From Bacillota bacterium (lineage in GTDB: Bacteria; Bacillota; Negativicutes; Veillonellales; Negativicoccaceae), in NCBI GenBank assembly GCA_023418435.1, contig JAEZZT010000025.1, forward strand, positions 1 to 9,063: 9,063 nucleotides of DNA, in the 5' to 3' direction. How positions within the stretch are numbered: position 1 is the stretch's first letter; every line of letters starts with the position of its first letter. Made by a program: the position numbers and the translations under genes. Positions 1-7,320 of this stretch are shown here, piece after piece. The notes beneath the pieces were generated by a model. The model saw only the letters and a program-made list of their open reading frames with translations. It searched no databases and was not told the origin of the DNA.

Positions 1-622
1 AGCATCAAATGGAGAAATTCTGACCAAACGATGGACGCCCTTTTCCGGCCGCAAGAGACCGAAAGCATTTCGGCCTTCGACGATGATGGTCGCCGATTTG
101 ACGCCGGCTTCGTCGCCCGGCAGAAAATCGGCAGTCGTCAACTTGAACCCGTGTTGTTCACACCAGCGCGTATACATGCGCAAAATCATCTGCGTCCAAT
201 CCTGCGCTTCCGTGCCGCCGGCTCCGGCATGGAAAGTCAAAATCGCATTATTGGCATCGTATTCTCCACTCAGCATGAGCTCTACTTCTTTGGCCTCTAC
301 TGCCTTGGCAATCTCCCGGTATTCCTGTTCGATCTCGGGCTCCAGAGAGCGGTCTTCTTCCTCGACTGCCATTTGCCAAAGCAATTCCAACTCTTCAATC
401 CGGCCGGCCATGCTCTCGTAGGTTTCTACTACGTCTTTCAGATCCGTTGCTTCTTTGGAAATCTTCTTCGCTGTCTCCGCGTCATTCCAAAAAGAAGGAT
501 CACTCATTTTGATATCGTAATTCAGTAATTGCTCTTTGACATAAGTCAAGTCAAAGTGAATCCCTGATTTCTATAATTCTCTCTTTCAGGCCTTCGATCG
601 GCTGTTTCCAATCTTCTAGCAT
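1..622 (-). CDS. prfB: Peptide chain release factor 2 (RF2), 5' part, with programmed +1 frameshift
   Basis: RF2 reads stop codons UGA and UAA in the ribosomal A site and triggers peptide release. The ATG at 622-620 has a GAAGGA ribosome binding site 9 bases upstream. Codons 1-23 are followed by an in-frame TGA (553-551). Skipping the T at 553 opens a frame, starting GAC at 552, that stays open to the window edge. The joined protein shows 207 residues of an expected 365 or so. It contains the RF2 signature HAGAGGTEAQDW and, at residues 203-205, the tripeptide SPF inside LVRISPFDA, which is the stop-codon reading motif. SPF sits at 205-207 in E. coli RF2, so spacing is conserved. The catalytic GGQ motif lies beyond the window. 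The gene starts 24 bases after the secA stop with no terminator or promoter between, so it is probably co-transcribed with secA. It should not be called a pseudogene. Confidence 0.95.
550..565 (-). promoter_or_regulatory. prfB programmed +1 frameshift site
   Basis: On the minus strand the codons read AGG GAT TCA CTT TGA C. The slippery CTT codon followed by TGA C is the canonical RF2 shift site: tRNA-Leu slips from CUU to UUU when UGA is read slowly because RF2 is scarce. An internal Shine-Dalgarno-like AGGGA sits upstream, with AGG exactly four codons before TGA as in E. coli. The SD-like element is weaker than the E. coli AGGGGG. The result expected from the family is negative autoregulation of RF2. 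The UGA is codon 24 here (26 in E. coli). Confidence 0.95.
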
Positions 623-646
623 GCTTTCACATCCTTCACGCAATAC

Positions 647-3073
647 TTAGTTCGGCTCGGCCGGAGAAACTTCATCTCCATGCCGCGAAGTCGCATGTTC
701 CAAGTAATCCTCCGCCGGCGGTGCCGTGAACTGGATTTGGATATGGTACAAGTACATCACCACTGTATCTTGGATGGCCTGCATCATTTCCTGGAACATT
801 TCATAGGCTTCAAATTTGTACTCTACCAATGGGTTTTTCTGTCCATAGGAACGCAAACCGATGCCTTCTTTGAGCATATCCATCGCATCCAAATGATCCA
901 TCCATTTGGCATCGACCACTTTGAGCAAAATGGCTTTTTCCAGCTCTCTCATGTTCTCGGAGCCGATCTGCTCTTCACGTTCCTGATACATGGCATGCGC
1001 GGTATCCAAGAGTAAATCCTGCACTTCCGCACGATTGAGGTTTTCAATTTGCTCCACGGTAATCTGTCCCGGCGCCAGGAAATAGTTTTCCAAGTACTTG
1101 AGCAATCCCGGATAATCCCATTCTTCCGGATATAGTTTTTCATCGGCAAAACGATTCATCGCATCGATAATAATGCGATCCACCATGGCTACGATTTGGT
1201 CTTTCAGATCCTCACCCAACAAAATACGACGGCGTTGATCATACAAAACTTCACGTTGCTGGTTCATGACATCGTCATATTCCAAAATATATTTACGGAT
1301 ATTGAAGTTGCGGTTTTCTACCTTCTTCTGTGCTTTTTCGATGGATTTCGTCACCAAGGAGCTACGGATTTCCTCGTCCTCTTCCATGCCGAGTTTATCC
1401 ATCACTTTAGCGATGCTGTCCGAACCGAAAATGCGCATCAAATCATCTTCCAAGGAAAGGAAGAATTGAGTGGAACCGGGGTCACCTTGCCGGCCCGCAC
1501 GGCCCCGCAACTGGTTGTCGATACGTCTCGATTCATGGCGTTCCGTGCCCACGATATGCAAACCGCCCAATTCCGGCACACCTTCGCCCAAGACGATATC
1601 CGTGCCGCGGCCGGCCATGTTGGTCGCAATCGTAACTTGTCCCATCTGTCCGGCTTGTGCCACGATTTCCGCTTCCTGCTCATGGAATTTCGCGTTCAGG
1701 ACATTGTGCGGAATATGCTTCTTTTGCAACATATGGCTCAACTCTTCCGACTGTGCAATGGAAGTAGTTCCCACCAACAGCGGTTGCCCCGTCGCATGAC
1801 GGCGTTCAATTTCGTTCACTACGGCACGATATTTCGCGGCCTTGGTCTTGTAAATAACATCCGGCATATCCACACGCTGAATCGGTTTATTGGACGGAAT
1901 GACGAAAACATCCAAGCCATAAATCTTCACGAATTCCTGTTCTTCCGTTTTCGCCGTACCGGTCATACCGGCCAGCTTTTCATACATACGGAAGTAGTTT
2001 TGGAAAGTAATCGCAGCCAAAGTTTGGCTTTCACGTTCTACCTTCAAACCTTCCTTCGCTTCGATAGCCTGGTGCAAGCCGTCGGAATAGCGACGACCGA
2101 ACATCAAACGGCCCGTAAATTCATCGACAATGATGATTTCGCCGTCTTTAACGACATAATCCTTATCTCTTTCCATCATCGCTTCGGCACGCAATGCCTG
2201 TACCAAGAGATGGTTCAATTCCAAATTGTCGGAGTCATAAAGATTGTCGACATGCAACATCTCTTCGACTTTGGCGATCCCCTGCTCGGTAGGCGCAATC
2301 GTCTTGGCTTTTTCATCCACTGTATAATCCTCATCACGGATCAACTGAGGAACGATTTTCGCCATGGTGTAATAGTTATCCGTCGAGCGTTCGCCCGGAC
2401 CGGAAATAATCAATGGTGTACGTGCTTCGTCGATCAAAATACTGTCGACTTCATCGACGATACAATAGTTCAACGGACGCTGTACCATTTGCTCTGCATG
2501 AATAACCATGTTGTCGCGCAAATAATCGAAACCGAATTCATTATTGGTTCCGTAAGTAATATCTGCCGCATAGGCATGTTTACGCTGTGCAAAATCCAAA
2601 TCATGCACGATCAAACCGACGCTGAGTCCGAGAAATTTATACAGCTGTCCCATCCACTCGCTGTCACGGCGAGCCAAGTAATCGTTTACCGTAATGACAT
2701 GCACGCCTTTCCCCGTCAACGCGTTCAAATATACCGGCAAAGTAGCGACCAATGTTTTACCTTCACCGGTTTTCATTTCGGCAATATTGCCGCGATGCAA
2801 GACGATACCGCCCAATAACTGCACATCAAAATGACGCATACCCAAGACACGACGCGATGCTTCTCGTACTACCGCAAATGCTTCCGGTAAAATATCGTCC
2901 AAAGTCGCTCCGTCGCGTAGACGCTTTTTGAACTCTTCCGTTTTATAGGTCAACGAGCTGTCGCTCAGCTGCGAAATCTTCGCCTCATAATCGTTGATTT
3001 CCGCGACCAACTTTTCCATTTTCTTCAAATCGCGGTCCGTACCGCTAAATAATTTTTCCAAAAAATCAAACAC
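647..3073 (-). CDS. secA: Preprotein translocase ATPase SecA, without C-terminal zinc-binding tail
   Basis: SecA is the motor that drives unfolded preproteins through the SecYEG channel at the cytoplasmic membrane. The 808-residue protein has the SecA N-terminus, Walker A KTGEGKT (101-107), Walker B VDEVD (206-210), the following [11 protein letters not shown], and second-nucleotide-domain motifs MAGRGTDI (486-493) and [13 protein letters not shown] (521-533). A helical scaffold follows at about 575-615. The start is GTG at 3073-3071, with AAGGAG 9 bases upstream. The protein ends about residue 808 in an acidic, unstructured-looking tail ([13 protein letters not shown]) and has no CxCxSGxxxxxCC motif. 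That motif normally binds zinc and contacts SecB or ribosomes. B. subtilis SecA is about 841 residues, so the missing part matches the loss of this tail. prfB follows after 24 bases. A strong promoter precedes the gene, so it is transcribed independently of hpf. Confidence 0.98.
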   Translation of the reverse strand: MFDFLEKLFSGTDRDLKKMEKLVAEINDYEAKISQLSDSSLTYKTEEFKKRLRDGATLDDILPEAFAVVREASRRVLGMRHFDVQLLGGIVLHRGNIAEMKTGEGKTLVATLPVYLNALTGKGVHVITVNDYLARRDSEWMGQLYKFLGLSVGLIVHDLDFAQRKHAYAADITYGTNNEFGFDYLRDNMVIHAEQMVQRPLNYCIVDEVDSILIDEARTPLIISGPGERSTDNYYTMAKIVPQLIRDEDYTVDEKAKTIAPTEQGIAKVEEMLHVDNLYDSDNLELNHLLVQALRAEAMMERDKDYVVKDGEIIIVDEFTGRLMFGRRYSDGLHQAIEAKEGLKVERESQTLAAITFQNYFRMYEKLAGMTGTAKTEEQEFVKIYGLDVFVIPSNKPIQRVDMPDVIYKTKAAKYRAVVNEIERRHATGQPLLVGTTSIAQSEELSHMLQKKHIPHNVLNAKFHEQEAEIVAQAGQMGQVTIATNMAGRGTDIVLGEGVPELGGLHIVGTERHESRRIDNQLRGRAGRQGDPGSTQFFLSLEDDLMRIFGSDSIAKVMDKLGMEEDEEIRSSLVTKSIEKAQKKVENRNFNIRKYILEYDDVMNQQREVLYDQRRRILLGEDLKDQIVAMVDRIIIDAMNRFADEKLYPEEWDYPGLLKYLENYFLAPGQITVEQIENLNRAEVQDLLLDTAHAMYQEREEQIGSENMRELEKAILLKVVDAKWMDHLDAMDMLKEGIGLRSYGQKNPLVEYKFEAYEMFQEMMQAIQDTVVMYLYHIQIQFTAPPAEDYLEHATSRHGDEVSPAEPN

Positions 3074-3127
3074 GAGTCCCCACTCCTTAATCTATAAAAT
3101 TGTCTATGTAAAGGACACATCTAATTT

Positions 3128-3156
3128 ATTGTAACAGATGCACTTTATATAGTCAA
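3128..3156 (-). promoter_or_regulatory. Sigma-A type promoter of secA-prfB
   Basis: The minus strand has -35 TTGACT (3156-3151), a 17-base spacer and -10 TACAAT (3133-3128). Expected transcription start is near 3121, giving a leader of roughly 48 bases before the secA GTG. The first two T's of the -35 box are also the end of the T-tract of the hpf terminator. Confidence 0.8.
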
Positions 3157-3180
3157 AAAGGAAGGGGCTAAGCCCCTCCC
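3155..3180 (-). terminator. Intrinsic terminator of hpf
   Basis: Arms at 3172-3180 and 3160-3168 form a 9-bp, mostly G-C stem (one G-U wobble) with a 3-base TTA loop (3169-3171). Five T's follow on the minus strand (3159-3155). The stem begins directly after the hpf TGA stop codon, so the stop and hairpin are adjacent. Confidence 0.9.
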
Positions 3181-3723
3181 TCACATTTTGGGTTCGATCA
3201 ATCCGTACTTGCTGTCTTTACGTCGATAAATCACGCAAACATTTTCGGTTTCCGCATTTTGGAATACATAGAAATCATGATCCAAGAGATTCATTTGCAG
3301 AATAGCTTCTTCCACCGACATCGGTTTCACGCCGAAAGTCTTGTGGCGGACAACTTCAAAAGAATCACTTTCTTCCGTATTTTCCGGTTTCTCCGGTTGT
3401 GTTTCCAAAACCTCACTCAACACTTGGCGACCTTTAAAGCGACGTGCCAAACGCGTTTTATACTTGTGAATCTGTCTTTCTACCTTGTCAAAGCCGGTAT
3501 CAATCGATTTATACATATCTTCCGTTTTTTCTACGGCACGAATAATTACACCGTCTACCGAGACTGTGATTTCGGCATTCTGTGAATCTTTCACTACGGA
3601 CAAGAGTACATTTATTTTTATCGGCTTTTCAAAATATCTCTGTACTTTATCAATATGCTTTTCGACATAATCATGCAAAGCAGGAGTAATGTCCATTCCC
3701 TTACCGCGTACTACCAATTCCAT
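3181..3723 (-). CDS. hpf: Long-form ribosome hibernation promoting factor
   Basis: Long HPF binds the 30S decoding region and pairs ribosomes into inactive 100S dimers when growth slows. The 180-residue protein has an N-terminal S30AE/YfiA domain (about 1-97, beginning MELVVRGKGMDITPALHDYV). A charged, acidic linker follows (about 105-120), then the C-terminal dimerisation domain (about 122-178, with VRHKTFGVKPMSVEEAILQM and the conserved HDFYVF and YRRKD segments). This two-domain form is typical of Bacillota and differs from the short E. coli Hpf. I chose the ATG at 3723-3721 because AAAGGA stands about 9 bases upstream and the domain begins there. A start 15 codons further up (3768) has no ribosome site and falls inside the candidate promoter. 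The gene is monocistronic, ending in a terminator at once after its stop. A sigma-H-like promoter lies upstream. Confidence 0.96.
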   Translation of the reverse strand: MELVVRGKGMDITPALHDYVEKHIDKVQRYFEKPIKINVLLSVVKDSQNAEITVSVDGVIIRAVEKTEDMYKSIDTGFDKVERQIHKYKTRLARRFKGRQVLSEVLETQPEKPENTEESDSFEVVRHKTFGVKPMSVEEAILQMNLLDHDFYVFQNAETENVCVIYRRKDSKYGLIEPKM

Positions 3724-3766
3724 AATACATCTTCCTTTCGTCCTATATTCCTTGCGGTATATATAC

Positions 3767-3793
3767 ATTCTCCATCCATGGAAAAAATCCTTT
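3767..3793 (-). promoter_or_regulatory. Candidate sigma-H (stationary-phase) promoter of hpf
   Basis: The minus strand reads AAAGGATTT (3793-3785), 11 bases, then GGAGAAT (3773-3767). This matches at every defined position the B. subtilis sigma-H consensus as I recall it, RnAGGAwWW-n11/12-RnnGAAT. The start would be near 3760, leaving a leader of about 37 bases to the hpf ATG. No convincing sigma-A pair is present in the same spacer; the best alternative is a TATATA near 3765-3757 without a good -35. In B. subtilis the homologous gene yvyD is driven by sigma-H and sigma-B, which fits. Sigma-H use in this organism is inferred. Confidence 0.55.
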
Positions 3794-3802
3794 TTTCACA
3801 AG

Positions 3803-3828
3803 AAAAAACACATCCGGAGATGTGTTTT
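3803..3828 (-). terminator. Intrinsic terminator of the cold-shock gene
   Basis: A 10-bp perfect stem is formed by 3819-3828 and 3805-3814 around a four-base loop. On the minus strand the loop is TCCG closed by a C-G pair, which makes it a UNCG-class tetraloop, unusually stable in RNA. A run of T's continues to 3803. It lies about 30 bases after the csp stop. Confidence 0.88.
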
Positions 3829-3858
3829 CGGTCTTATGTATATTCCAAATTCAATGAA

Positions 3859-4056
3859 TCAGATTTTACATACGTTAGCCGCTTGCGGTCCACGCGGTCC
3901 GTCAACGATTTCGAATTCAACTTCCTGACCTTCAGTCAAGTTTTTGAAACCGTCTTCTTGAATAGCGGAGAAGTGAACGAATACGTCGCCACCATCTTCT
4001 CTTTCAATAAAGCCGTAGCCTTTTTCCGCACTGAACCATTTTACTTTACCTTGCAT
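3859..4056 (-). CDS. CspA-family cold-shock protein
   Basis: This is a small single-stranded nucleic-acid-binding protein that melts RNA secondary structure and supports translation, especially on cold shock. The 65-residue protein is one cold-shock domain with RNP1 KGYGFIE (12-18) and RNP2 VFVHF (25-29), plus the aromatic WF (7-8) that stacks on bases. Length is typical for the family (65-70). The ATG at 4056-4054 has a perfect AGGAGG 7 bases upstream. An in-frame ATG ten codons earlier has no ribosome site. The gene has its own promoter and terminator and is best read as a monocistronic unit. The family letter (CspA, B, C or D) cannot be assigned from sequence alone, so no symbol is given. 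Confidence 0.96.
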   Translation of the reverse strand: MQGKVKWFSAEKGYGFIEREDGGDVFVHFSAIQEDGFKNLTEGQEVEFEIVDGPRGPQAANVCKI

Positions 4057-4084
4057 GTCAATTCCTCCTGACAATAAACAACTC

Positions 4085-4098
4085 ACCGCTGTTGCGGT
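4085..4098 (-). other. Small hairpin in the cold-shock mRNA leader
   Basis: The minus strand reads ACCGC-AACA-GCGGT: a perfect 5-bp stem with a four-base loop. It begins a few bases after the expected transcription start (about 4101). The leader is only about 45 bases, far shorter than the roughly 160-base thermosensing leader of E. coli cspA. The AGGAGG lies outside the hairpin. It may stabilise the 5' end, but a function is inferred only. Confidence 0.5.
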
Positions 4099-4107
4099 TA
4101 CTCCCTC

Positions 4108-4136
4108 ATACTAGCATAACGATAATCCTTTGTCAA
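4108..4136 (-). promoter_or_regulatory. Sigma-A type promoter of the cold-shock gene
   Basis: The minus strand has a perfect -35 TTGACA (4136-4131), a 17-base spacer and -10 TAGTAT (4113-4108). The -10 is preceded by TGC, which makes it an extended -10. The -35 begins only 17 bases after the stop codon of the upstream ATPase gene. Confidence 0.82.
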
Positions 4137-4153
4137 TCCAGACTTAGTAAATT

Positions 4154-4873
4154 TTAAAGAATTTTTGAGAGAAATGCTTGCGTCCTTTCCTGTTGCGGGT
4201 GCTCAAAGATTTGTTCGGGAGTGCCTTCTTCCACTAACATACCATCATCCATGAATACCACTCTGTCTCCCACTTCTTTGGCAAAGCCCATTTCATGGGT
4301 CACCACCACCATGGTCATGCCCTCGAGTGCCAGCTTCTTCATAACATCCAGTACTTCCCGTACCATTTCCGGGTCCAATGCGGAAGTCGGTTCATCAAAG
4401 AGCATTACCTTGGGTCTCATGGCTAAGGCTCGGGCAATAGCCACACGCTGTTGTTGACCGCCGGACAATTGCTCCGGATAAGCGGCTTCTTTGTCCGCCA
4501 GACCAACCTTTTTCAACAATTCCCGAGCGATAGTTTCCGCTTGCTCACGAGGTATTTTGCGTACTTCCATCGGCGCCAGGATAATATTCTCCAAGACGGT
4601 TTTATGAGGAAAAAGATTGAAGCGCTGAAACACCATTCCCACTTCCTTGCGAACCTCATCCAAATTCTTGCCGTTTGCCAAATTGAGACCGTCGACAATA
4701 ATTTCACCTTGGGTAGGTACTTCCAAATAATTGAGACAACGCAAGACGGTACTTTTTCCTGAACCGGATGGTCCGATAATAACGACGACTTCTTTCTCGG
4801 CAATGTGCAGATTGACATCTTTCAGTACGTCAAGAGAGCCGAAACTTTTATATAAATGTTTAACGCTTATCAT
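4154..4873 (-). CDS. Polar amino-acid ABC transporter ATP-binding protein (GlnQ/HisP type)
   Basis: This is the cytoplasmic ATPase that powers amino-acid import. The 239-residue protein has Walker [10 protein letters not shown] (34-42), Q-loop Gln83, signature LSGGQ (136-140), Walker B VMLFDEP (156-162), D-loop SALD and H-loop His193. The start [12 protein letters not shown] and the segment [14 protein letters not shown] are typical of the PAAT (polar amino acid) branch. The ATG at 4873 lies inside the end of the permease gene, giving a 14-base overlap. A GAGG about 10 bases upstream suggests translational coupling. I see no hairpin with a T-run after its stop, so transcripts may read on into the cold-shock gene. 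GlnQ is the closest name by type, but specificity is set by the binding proteins, so no symbol is given. Confidence 0.96.
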   Translation of the reverse strand: MISVKHLYKSFGSLDVLKDVNLHIAEKEVVVIIGPSGSGKSTVLRCLNYLEVPTQGEIIVDGLNLANGKNLDEVRKEVGMVFQRFNLFPHKTVLENIILAPMEVRKIPREQAETIARELLKKVGLADKEAAYPEQLSGGQQQRVAIARALAMRPKVMLFDEPTSALDPEMVREVLDVMKKLALEGMTMVVVTHEMGFAKEVGDRVVFMDDGMLVEEGTPEQIFEHPQQERTQAFLSKIL

Positions 4874-5525
4874 GTACGGTGTTCCTCTTTTCTAAAAATG
4901 CAACCAATTGAGTAATGCTCACAGTCATAATCAAGTAGAGAATGGCTACGGTGGACCAAATCTCAAAAGATCCGTATGTCTTGGCGATAATCAATTGGCC
5001 TCGACGGGTCAATTCTTCGAATCCGATAACCGAAACCAGCGATGTATCTTTCAACATGGCGATGAATTCATTTCCCAAAGGAGGAAGTATCTTGCTGAAA
5101 GCCTGTGGCAAAATAATAAACTTCATGCTCTGCCACCAAGTCAGCCCCAAGGATCTCGCCGCTTCCATTTGTCCTTTGTCGATCGCTTGTATTCCCGCTC
5201 TGAAAATTTCCGATACATAAGCACCGCTATTGATACTGCAAGCAATTACCGCTGCGCTGAACGGATTGATTTGCTGATGAATCAAAAGAGGCAAAGCGAA
5301 GTAAATCAGGAAAATTTGCACCAATAATGGAGTTCCGCGAATGGTATCCGCATAAATAATGGCTAAATATTTGAGAATTTTAATATTGGACAATCTGGCC
5401 ACACCGACACATAGACCGATAAAAAAACCGATGCCGACTGCCAGCGCCGTAATCTCAATAGTCACCAAAGCTCCGGACAGCAGCAATGGCAGTGAATCGA
5501 TAATCAACTGAAAATTAAAGCTCAT
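4860..5525 (-). CDS. Polar amino-acid ABC transporter permease (HisM/GlnP family)
   Basis: This is the membrane channel subunit of the importer and probably works as a homodimer, since only one permease gene is present. The 221-residue protein matches E. coli GlnP in size (219). It has about five hydrophobic segments, near 14-42, 52-80, 86-100, 140-170 and 190-212. The cytoplasmic EAA loop is [22 protein letters not shown] (121-142), in which E121, A122 and G127 are the hallmark residues contacting the ATPase. I chose the ATG at 5525-5523 because AAGG lies 8 bases upstream. An ATG five codons earlier (5540) lacks a ribosome site. The gene has its own promoter, separate from the binding proteins, and runs on into the ATPase by overlap. 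Confidence 0.95.
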   Translation of the reverse strand: MSFNFQLIIDSLPLLLSGALVTIEITALAVGIGFFIGLCVGVARLSNIKILKYLAIIYADTIRGTPLLVQIFLIYFALPLLIHQQINPFSAAVIACSINSGAYVSEIFRAGIQAIDKGQMEAARSLGLTWWQSMKFIILPQAFSKILPPLGNEFIAMLKDTSLVSVIGFEELTRRGQLIIAKTYGSFEIWSTVAILYLIMTVSITQLVAFLEKRNTVHDKR

Positions 5526-5555
5526 GTTCTCACCCTTCATAATTTGATGTTTTTT

Positions 5556-5584
5556 ATTATATTTGCATTTTTATTCAAAGTCAA
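5556..5584 (-). promoter_or_regulatory. Sigma-A type promoter of the permease-ATPase unit
   Basis: The minus strand has -35 TTGACT (5584-5579), a 17-base spacer and a perfect -10 TATAAT (5561-5556) in an A/T-rich context. Transcription should begin near 5549, about 24 bases before the preferred permease ATG. Confidence 0.85.
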
Positions 5585-5616
5585 GAATAATTTTTCCGCC
5601 GGGTCGTTTATTCCGC

Positions 5617-5629
5617 TTCGGAGGCCGAA
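5617..5629. repeat. Short inverted repeat between terminator and permease promoter
   Basis: TTCGG-AGG-CCGAA is a perfect 5-bp inverted repeat with a 3-base centre, in a G/C-rich patch between the receptor terminator and the permease -35. No T-run follows on the minus strand, so it is not a clear terminator. It might be an operator half-site pair or chance. Confidence 0.3.
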
Positions 5630-5637
5630 TCGATAGG

Positions 5638-5672
5638 AAAAAGCGGCGGTACTTATCGTACTCACCGCTTTT
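5638..5672 (-). terminator. Intrinsic terminator after the second binding protein
   Basis: The arms 5665-5672 and 5639-5646 pair over 8 bp (AAAAGCGG with CCGCTTTT). An inner 4-bp GTAC helix (5658-5661 with 5649-5652) caps it, with a small internal loop between. The T's run to 5638. It lies about 18 bases after the lipoprotein stop and separates the receptor genes from the permease gene. Confidence 0.82.
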
Positions 5673-5690
5673 CTACGAAATTAGAATTGC

Positions 5691-6455
5691 TTATTTTCCG
5701 AACCACTTTGCATAGATCTTATCGTATTCGCCATTTTCCTTGATCTTTTTCAATCCGCTGTTCAATGCATCTGCCAACTCTTTATTCTGTTTGGAAACTG
5801 CGATGCCGTAGTATTCCGCTTCCAATACATCACCGACTACCATGAAGCTGTGTTGCCCGTCTTTCTTCATATAGTCCTGTGCTACCGGCAAATCGATCAT
5901 CACCGCATCCGCGCCGCCATTGCGCAATTGCAGGAAAGCCTGATTGGCACCGTCAAAATTGATTACTTTAGCATCTTTGATTTCAGAAGCAAGAATGGAA
6001 CCCGTATTGCCGATCTGACAAGCAATCGTCTTACCTACCAAGTCGTCCTTGCTGTGAATATCTTGGTTGTCCTTGCGAACTACGATAGCCACGCCGGATT
6101 TATAATAGGGATCCGTGAAAAGAACCGCATTTTTACGTTCTTCCGTAATGGACATGGCCGAGACGATCGCATCGATCTGATTGCTGTTCAATGCCGGAAT
6201 CAACGCATCGAAGCCCATGCTCTTGAATTCAATGGTATAACCGGTTTCTTTGGCAATGGCATTGATCAAATCCAAATCAAAGCCTGCATATTTGCCGTTT
6301 TCATCAGCAAATTCGAAAGGAGGAAACGTCGTTTCCGCTCCTACTCTCAGTACCTTGTGGCCGCCTGCCGCTTCTTTTTTGTCGCCACCGCAACCGGCAA
6401 CCAACAGAGCCAAGCAAGCAATGACCATCATTAATAACGAACTCCATTTTTTCAT
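5691..6455 (-). CDS. Amino-acid ABC transporter substrate-binding lipoprotein (nearer the permease)
   Basis: This is a membrane-anchored receptor that captures an amino acid and hands it to the permease. The 254-residue protein has a lipoprotein signal with lipobox LVAGC, lipidated at Cys22, and a short GGDKKEAAGG linker. A PBPb (SBP_bac_3, GlnH/HisJ-type) fold follows. Arg107 in SITEERK and Asp188 in MIDLP align with the E. coli GlnH residues that hold the ligand's carboxylate and amino group. FDALIPALN and YDKIYAKWFG are family hallmarks. The ATG at 6455 has AGGAGG 7 bases upstream. It follows its paralogue by 54 bases with no clear promoter between, so the two are probably co-transcribed. 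Glutamine or another polar amino acid is the likely ligand, but exact specificity cannot be read. Confidence 0.95.
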   Translation of the reverse strand: MKKWSSLLMMVIACLALLVAGCGGDKKEAAGGHKVLRVGAETTFPPFEFADENGKYAGFDLDLINAIAKETGYTIEFKSMGFDALIPALNSNQIDAIVSAMSITEERKNAVLFTDPYYKSGVAIVVRKDNQDIHSKDDLVGKTIACQIGNTGSILASEIKDAKVINFDGANQAFLQLRNGGADAVMIDLPVAQDYMKKDGQHSFMVVGDVLEAEYYGIAVSKQNKELADALNSGLKKIKENGEYDKIYAKWFGK

Positions 6456-6509
6456 TTTACCGCCTCCTGGAATAAATTACTTTCATTGTATAGATAAATG
6501 GCTCAAGTT

Positions 6510-7292
6510 TCAAGAGTGCAAGCCCGGAAGTTTAGGTGCCTTTTGATGAAAATATTTTTCATAGAGCTTATCCAATGTACCATTTTCCTGCAAATGTTGC
6601 AATGCTTTGTCTACTTTTGCTTTCATTTCCGTATTTCCTTTGGCCATGGCAATCCCGAAATATTCCGGCTTTTCAATCGGCAAAATGGATAATTTCGCCT
6701 TGGTATCCGTATGTGTACTCAGGTAATATTGCAGAACCGGCAAATCGCCGATAACGGCCTCTGCGCCGCCTTTTTTCATTTCCAACAACGCTTCAGAATT
6801 GTGATCGAAGGTCCGCAATTGGACTCCCGGAATATGTTGCGATGCATACTCGACACCGGTAGTGCCCAATTGCACTGCAATTTGCTTTCCGACCAAATCC
6901 TCAGGCTTCGTCACTTCCTGGCCATTGGCCATCAGGACTCCGAGTCCGGACTCATAGTACGGAAGACTGAACTCCACTTTCTCGGCTCTGGCCGGCGTAA
7001 TCGTCATTCCCGAAATCGAGATGTCGATCTGTTTGGTATTCAATGCCGGAATCAAGCCGTCAAAAGCGATATTATGAAACTCCGGCTCCATTCCCATATC
7101 TTTGGCCAAGGCGGTAACCAATTCAATATCGTAACCCGTTAACTTCTGATCCTCACCGGTAAATTCAAAAGGTACGAATGTAGCATTACTGCCGATTTTC
7201 AAAACCGCCGTCTCCGATTTTTTCTCGGATCCGCAGCCCACCAAGGCCAACATCAACACGCATATACATAACCATCCTACCCACTTTTTCAT
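6510..7292 (-). CDS. Amino-acid ABC transporter substrate-binding lipoprotein (promoter-proximal paralogue)
   Basis: This is a second receptor of the same PBPb family. The 260-residue protein has lipobox LALVGC, lipidated at Cys20. It has the family segments FDGLIPALNTKQID and ENGTLDKLYEKYF. Its ligand residues are Arg102 (TITPAR) and Asp183 (IGDLP), equivalent to Arg107 and Asp188 of its neighbour. The two are clearly homologous yet differ around the pocket (TFVPFEF versus TFPPFEF, PAR versus EER, GTTGVEY versus GNTGSIL), so ligands or affinities may differ. I chose the ATG at 7292, preceded by AAAGGGGG. An in-frame ATG nine codons earlier (7319) lies only one base past the -10 box, hence ahead of the transcription start, and cannot be used from that promoter. 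The C-terminus carries a short HQKAPKLPGLHS extension. Confidence 0.94.
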   Translation of the reverse strand: MKKWVGWLCICVLMLALVGCGSEKKSETAVLKIGSNATFVPFEFTGEDQKLTGYDIELVTALAKDMGMEPEFHNIAFDGLIPALNTKQIDISISGMTITPARAEKVEFSLPYYESGLGVLMANGQEVTKPEDLVGKQIAVQLGTTGVEYASQHIPGVQLRTFDHNSEALLEMKKGGAEAVIGDLPVLQYYLSTHTDTKAKLSILPIEKPEYFGIAMAKGNTEMKAKVDKALQHLQENGTLDKLYEKYFHQKAPKLPGLHS

Positions 7293-7320
7293 TGCTATTC
7301 CCCCTTTAGATTTTTTCATA

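Noticed and set aside
31..528. A 165-codon plus-strand open frame opposite prfB.
   Set aside because: The minus strand encodes RF2 through this region, so the plus frame is a shadow.
551..553. The in-frame TGA in prfB read as a disabling nonsense mutation.
   Set aside because: The context CTT TGA C with an upstream AGGGA at the conserved distance is the known RF2 frameshift site, and the +1 frame is intact to the window edge.
1196..2818. A 540-codon open frame on the plus strand, antisense to secA.
   Set aside because: It is a complement shadow of a strongly conserved gene. The translation is Phe/His/Ile-rich with no recognisable domain, and secA explains the constraint fully.
3785..3796. 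A-run and T-run near-palindrome (AAAAAAGGATTTTTT) upstream of hpf taken as a second terminator.
   Set aside because: The stem would be A-T only with a three-base loop and be weak, and the sequence is better explained as the -35 part of a sigma-H-like promoter.
6456..6509. A possible promoter between the two binding proteins (TTGAGC with TACAAT).
   Set aside because: The spacing between the boxes is only about 10 bases, too short for sigma-A. Co-transcription is the simpler reading.
7293..7319. An upstream in-frame ATG adding nine residues (MKKSKGGIA) to the first binding protein.
   Set aside because: It lies between the -10 box and the expected transcription start and has no ribosome site. 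The ATG at 7292 has AAAGGGGG upstream and gives a normal lipoprotein signal.
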